DNA from: Bacteroidaceae bacterium
Lineage (GTDB): Bacteria; Bacteroidota; Bacteroidia; Bacteroidales; Bacteroidaceae
NCBI GenBank assembly: GCA_017961965.1
Contig: JAGCWG010000398.1
Coordinates: 1-8,096 of the forward strand
Direction: 5' to 3'
Length of the DNA: 8,096 nucleotides
Part shown: positions 5,201-8,096 of the stretch, in pieces
Layout: the number at the start of each line of letters is the position of its first letter
How positions within the stretch are numbered: the first letter of the stretch is position 1
Program-made: the position numbers and the translations under genes
The notes under the pieces: generated by a model
The model's database searches: none
The model's input: only the letters and a program-made list of their open reading frames with translations
Told to the model about the DNA's origin: nothing

Positions 5201-8096
5201 TTCTGCTGGTAGATGTCAACAGCAAGGTTTCCTTCGTTGCTTACAGTAACTTCTGCATGTACCTCCTTGTCAAGAATAATTTTATCTTCCCAAACTGCAG
5301 CATCCTTATATGTATCAGCATAACCTTCAGGTACGAAAGCAGCATACCACGATTCCGACATCGAGTTGCCGCTCAATGTTGGAGGCACGATAGCTTCGCT
5401 CTTGATAATAGTAATCTGCGTACTTTCAAAAGCACGTTCATCAATGCTCTTAAAGTCAGGACCTAATTCCAGCACGCCACTCAACTTGTAATTCCAACCA
5501 AAAGCCTCCTTGCCAATAGTTACAAGCGTTTGAGGCATTTTTACACTTTCCAGTGAGTAGCATTCCACAAATGCACGTTCTTGAATATTTTGCAGTTGTG
5601 TTTTTGACAAATCAATGGATGTTAGGTTATGACAATAGCTGAAAACAGAGCTTCCCAATTGTTCTAATGAACTTGGGAATAGTACCTCTGTCAGTCCTTC
5701 ACAACCTTGGAATGCGTCATTACCAATCCTGGTCAATTGTTGCATTCCGCTCAAATCCAACTTTTGAAGTTTGGTGTAGGCGAATGCACGATCGCCAATG
5801 TTCTGCAAGCTACTTGGGAAATTGATAACAGACAACGAATTACAATCGCTAAACACACTATTGTTGATGGCTGTCAGACCTTCGGGAAGTGACACCTCAA
5901 TCAACTCTTTGCAATTATTGAATGCATACTCTCCAATACTTTGTAAATCAGTCAGTCCGCTCAAATCAATCTTTTGAAGCTTCGTGTTGTTGAATGTCCA
6001 TCCTCCTATATTCTGCAAGCCGCTTGGGAAGTTGATAGTTGTCAAAGACGTACAATCATTGAAAGTGCTGGTATTTAAGGATGTCAAGCCTTCTGGAAGC
6101 GACACCTCTGTCAACTCTTTGCAATTATTGAATGCATACTCTCCAATACTTTGTAAATCAGTCAGTCCGCTCAAATCAATCTTTTGAAGCTTCGTGTTGT
6201 TGAATGTCCATCCTCCTATATTCTGCAAGCTACTTGGGAAGTTGACAGTTGTCAATGATGTACAATCACTGAACGCATTGTTAGTGATGGTAATTAGTCC
6301 TTCTGGTAATGTAACCTTTACCAAGTTGCCACACTGATAGAAAGTATTATCCAGCGTATTTAGATTTGTACACTCAGAGAGGTCTATCTCTGTCAATGAG
6401 CTTTGATAGAATGTGTCTCCAAGCCTGGTCAGCGATTGCGGGAACTTGATGTTTTCCAAGTTCTTCACCTGATAGAACTCACCACCAAGTTCAGTTATTT
6501 TTGTATTACTCAAGTCTATTACTCGGAGGCTCGTCTGAGCAAAAGTTCTTCCTTCAAACCCTTCCAACTGAGTCAGTTCGGCAAAGTTCACTTCTGTCAG
6601 ATTATTACAGCCGGCAAAGGCAAAGCCGCCAATGCGATGTGTATTTTCTGGCAGACGGACACTTGTCAACGAACGTTTACCTACAGAGTTACTCCACCAA
6701 TCTGCTGTTGTACAGAAAGCCTGATAAGGAATATACTCGGTCTCAGCCTCCCAAAGGTCTATCTCTGACAGCTGTGGCATTTCGTCACGCATCGTATAGA
6801 AGTCCTGCTCCCAAATTGGTCCTTTGACAATAAGCTTCGTCACATTCTCCTTCTGTGCGCTAGTCAGCATGTTCGTAAGATTACCTCCGTCTTCCATGAC
6901 CACTGCAATCTCGGACATCAAACGGAAGGCAACCTCAAGTCGAGCATCCGCATCGACATCCTTAATCGTCAGATTTCCGTCTGCGTCCAACTCACTTATT
7001 ACGGACTTTCCGTTGAGTTTCACTACATCCACTGCACAGTACTGTTCGGGCTTAATTGCAAACACTGCATCCTGACCCTTAGGCAACAGAATTGAAGTCT
7101 CAGGTAGCAAAGTTGTGTTCTTGTATTCAACAATACCGCCTTCGCCTGTGCTGACATTATAGGTTGCGAAATCGCCCGTTGCACCAGCAGTACCGAAGGT
7201 AATTGCCAGTGTTGCATTCGCAATGATGGCAGGTGTAACGTATGTGGTTCCGCCATTCTGTACAACGCTCTCCATTCCATTGAAGCTGATTGCACTGACA
7301 ACATTGCCCTCAGCAGGTTCCAAGGTAAAGTTCAATGTAGCAAGACTATCAACAGTAAGTGTCTGGTTGGCAGTATAAACCAATGAGCCGAGCTTCGCTT
7401 GACCGTTACCTGCAATCTGTAATTGCAAATTGAATTGGTTGGCAGCAAAGGCTACAGCAAGTTTACCGCCAAGCTGATCACCGTTAAGAGTAAACTGATT
7501 GTTGGCAAATGGAATATCAACACCGTCCAATGTGACTGCATCTGCATGCCAGCCTGCATTCGGAACAATATCGAACGTAGCAGTACTCCCCTTTGGGAAG
7601 AACATGGTCTTACCCATCAATGTCTGTGCGTCAGCACGTACCCTACCCTGCTCGCCAACAGTTACCTGCATACCATATTCCTTCACTTTAGAAAAGTCAG
7701 ACCAGTATTCAGCCTCAGCATACGCATTTTTTGAACCCATCGGAACATAAAGCGTACATTGGTCTGTATCGATACTTCTTAAAGAACGGTCATCACCGAT
7801 ACCAAAAGGTTCTGTACGGCTCACATAAAGGCGTTCCAATGTGGTAGGAAGCACGTCTTCACCACCAATATATGAGACAGCAGCAGGAAGACGAAGCTCT
7901 GTAAGGGGAGCATCCTTCAATGCCCTATCATACATCTGATATTCACCTTTCTCTGGCAAAGTCAACGAAGTGACCTCACCGAATGTATTGTCATGGAATT
8001 GACACCGTAACTCACACTGGCTTAAATCAAAACTGCGAACAGAAGAACCTGAGAACGTTGCCCACCAACCAATGTCGTAGAGAGATGCAGGCATCA
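2287..8096 (-). CDS. Giant BspA-type LRR surface protein, C-terminal part
   Basis: At least 1935 residues are visible; the frame is open through the right edge, so the true start and signal peptide are missing and the first visible Met (8094) is probably internal. Domains by visible residue: 1-141, end of an LRR module with a closing YVPMGSKNAYAEAEYWSDF cap; about 142-395, three beta-rich repeats of 80-90 residues resembling InlB-B/Flg_new type; about 395-942, LRR module with some 19 BspA-type repeats (pattern SLTEVxLPxxLxxIGxxAFxxC); about 947-1319, a second complete module with some 11 repeats; about 1320-1422, a fourth beta repeat; 1424-1505, Big_2 Ig-like (SIEWTSSDESVATVNSDGII); about 1507-1645, cohesin-like; 1648-1704, dockerin, loops D1650-N1652-S1654-D1661 and D1683-N1685-D1687-D1694; a linker with repeated RTNRxAS; about 1724-1863, second cohesin-like; about 1867-1935, short C-terminal domain ending GVYVISGKKFIIK, like type IX secretion sorting domains. 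BspA proteins bind host matrix or other bacteria; adhesion is the likely role here. No catalytic domain is seen. Confidence 0.9.
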   Translation of the reverse strand, partial: MPASLYDIGWWATFSGSSVRSFDLSQCELRCQFHDNTFGEVTSLTLPEKGEYQMYDRALKDAPLTELRLPAAVSYIGGEDVLPTTLERLYVSRTEPFGIGDDRSLRSIDTDQCTLYVPMGSKNAYAEAEYWSDFSKVKEYGMQVTVGEQGRVRADAQTLMGKTMFFPKGSTATFDIVPNAGWHADAVTLDGVDIPFANNQFTLNGDQLGGKLAVAFAANQFNLQLQIAGNGQAKLGSLVYTANQTLTVDSLATLNFTLEPAEGNVVSAISFNGMESVVQNGGTTYVTPAIIANATLAITFGTAGATGDFATYNVSTGEGGIVEYKNTTLLPETSILLPKGQDAVFAIKPEQYCAVDVVKLNGKSVISELDADGNLTIKDVDADARLEVAFRLMSEIAVVMEDGGNLTNMLTSAQKENVTKLIVKGPIWEQDFYTMRDEMPQLSEIDLWEAETEYIPYQAFCTTADWWSNSVGKRSLTSVRLPENTHRIGGFAFAGCNNLTEVNFAELTQLEGFEGRTFAQTSLRVIDLSNTKITELGGEFYQVKNLENIKFPQSLTRLGDTFYQSSLTEIDLSECTNLNTLDNTFYQCGNLVKVTLPEGLITITNNAFSDCTSLTTVNFPSSLQNIGGWTFNNTKLQKIDLSGLTDLQSIGEYAFNNCKELTEVSLPEGLTSLNTSTFNDCTSLTTINFPSGLQNIGGWTFNNTKLQKIDLSGLTDLQSIGEYAFNNCKELIEVSLPEGLTAINNSVFSDCNSLSVINFPSSLQNIGDRAFAYTKLQKLDLSGMQQLTRIGNDAFQGCEGLTEVLFPSSLEQLGSSVFSYCHNLTSIDLSKTQLQNIQERAFVECYSLESVKMPQTLVTIGKEAFGWNYKLSGVLELGPDFKSIDERAFESTQITIIKSEAIVPPTLSGNSMSESWYAAFVPEGYADTYKDAAVWEDKIILDKEVHAEVTVSNEGNLAVDIYQQKGVSPATVTHLKVHGPLGPQDFAVIRSNMTVLFDLDIEDAEVSVIPENAILDKKVLTNVKLPASLLRIEHDAFRGCSSLKGSLKLPDGLKFIGWAAFEGCNSLEEVVINENLEVIQGYAFEGCSSLAQEITLPRDFQSLGERAFANCSRLYGTVKFNRDFYMFMGSEEYGSSAGACFENCSKIETVDMSQPDFLDEIPYRTFAGCTSLKTVLLPPTLDRIDNEAFIDCSSLDGIEFPSTLLVINWNAFRNCTSLRSVNLSDCKELGTIEGYAFYGCSSLETVYLPKNLNWIREYAFAECRKLANLTVEALKPADLGEYVFRRVHTDRCVLSIPTGTFEDYLSAAQWGEFVSMRKSIDVKVGEGANLFLMNNDSENVNYVSRRASGASQTGSKVKDGSSLYVQENESAIFKVNPDENVQIAKVLFNGQDVTNQMVNGTYETPGVTDASSFEVQVNVVGDIHVRELRMLDDDVAVKKGENRQLRYAVYPTNATNKSIEWTSSDESVATVNSDGIITGLAPGRAEITGKTIDGGFEQTCQIVIMSNNYWIVMDNTVENYVENSVTIPLALHNEGEARDIQFDVYMPSGVEMPDWYGNYGIQTTERTNGHSVAAAPMSDGGIRVIVYSQDGNQFQNSDGDLLWLQFNTGREVGNYDVDIRNIHVSGPNNFDFAVPNHTIHFSLKDYPLGDSNGSGDVSITDVANTVEKLLERYSDRFIQKAADANKDGQITIADVTATVDIILNRTNRAASYTERTNRSASQTTDKLFFNDFSITAGQQTTVELKMDNSVGYTAFQCDLYLPEGINVAKDDAGNMLLALTGRKTSSHVLSAEYINNGALRIVAYSIQNAAFNDSEEGVLSLTLEADEMAMLGTADIRLSDVRLINSSDRTEYLAPETNAYVNIGDPTSINFIAADQIKIGAEGREIIINSPKSMTTRLISLDGKSRTLQLKAGENRIFVETPGVYVISGKKFIIK
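5671..6300 (-). repeat. Three 210-bp tandem repeats inside the LRR gene
   Basis: Units at about 6300-6091, 6090-5881 and 5880-5671 each encode 70 residues, or three LRRs (order LTTVNFPSSLQNIG, LQKIDLSGLTDLQSIG, LTEVSLPEGL). The first two share a 120-base block without a single difference (5901-6020 and 6111-6230), including synonymous sites. The third is clearly related but diverged. The multiple-of-three period keeps the frame open, so copies can be gained or lost by recombination without breaking the protein. Confidence 0.88.

Noticed and set aside
5671..6300. CRISPR-like array
   Set aside because: The repeated units are 210 bases, in frame and encode LRRs. There are no short repeats alternating with unique spacers.
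7023..7304. 93-codon minus-strand frame inside the large gene
   Set aside because: It is a frame-shifted shadow of the beta-repeat region. The main frame is unbroken and gives coherent domains.
8092..8094. True start codon of the giant protein at 8094
   Set aside because: The frame is open to the edge, the sequence begins mid-LRR module, and there is no signal peptide, so this Met is internal.

Overview
The window looks like chromosomal DNA of a Bacteroidales bacterium, most likely Prevotella/Segatella or a close relative. The grounds are a BspA-type leucine-rich-repeat surface protein with a type IX secretion-like C-terminus, start codons without Shine-Dalgarno sequences, and a match to the Bacteroidetes -33 TTTG / -7 TAnnTTTG promoter. 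The genus is inferred from style, not from a marker gene. All four genes I can support lie on the minus strand, so the window reads biologically from right to left.

Right to left: positions 8096-2287 hold the C-terminal 1935 or so residues of a giant modular surface protein whose start lies beyond the right edge. Its order is: tail of an LRR module, three beta-rich repeats, two complete BspA-type LRR modules (about 30 LRRs in all), a fourth beta-rich repeat, a Big_2-type Ig-like domain, a cohesin-like domain, a two-loop dockerin, a second cohesin-like domain, and a short C-terminal sorting-like domain. Ten bases downstream, 2276-1584 encodes a small secreted protein made only of a signal peptide, a cohesin-like domain and a dockerin. 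It is a paralogue of the C-terminal module of its neighbour. The pair ends at a clear intrinsic terminator (1510-1545).

A gap of about 600 bases (979-1583) carries no convincing gene. It holds the promoter and a putative operator of the next operon, inverted and tandem copies of a GACTATGAC element, a cluster of short palindromes, and the terminator above.

Positions 978-219 hold an overlapping two-gene cassette: a 162-residue protein, probably a RelE/HigB-like toxin, followed by an XRE-family helix-turn-helix antitoxin. This is the toxin-first order of HigBA systems. The cassette has a good promoter, a palindrome at the expected transcription start that suits autoregulation, and its own intrinsic terminator (169-195). 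The leftmost 168 bases hold only a short tandem repeat and no visible gene.

The best candidates for new biology are the paired cohesin-like/dockerin proteins, which could assemble on the cell surface, the freshly duplicated 210-bp LRR block in the large gene, and the repeat-rich gap.
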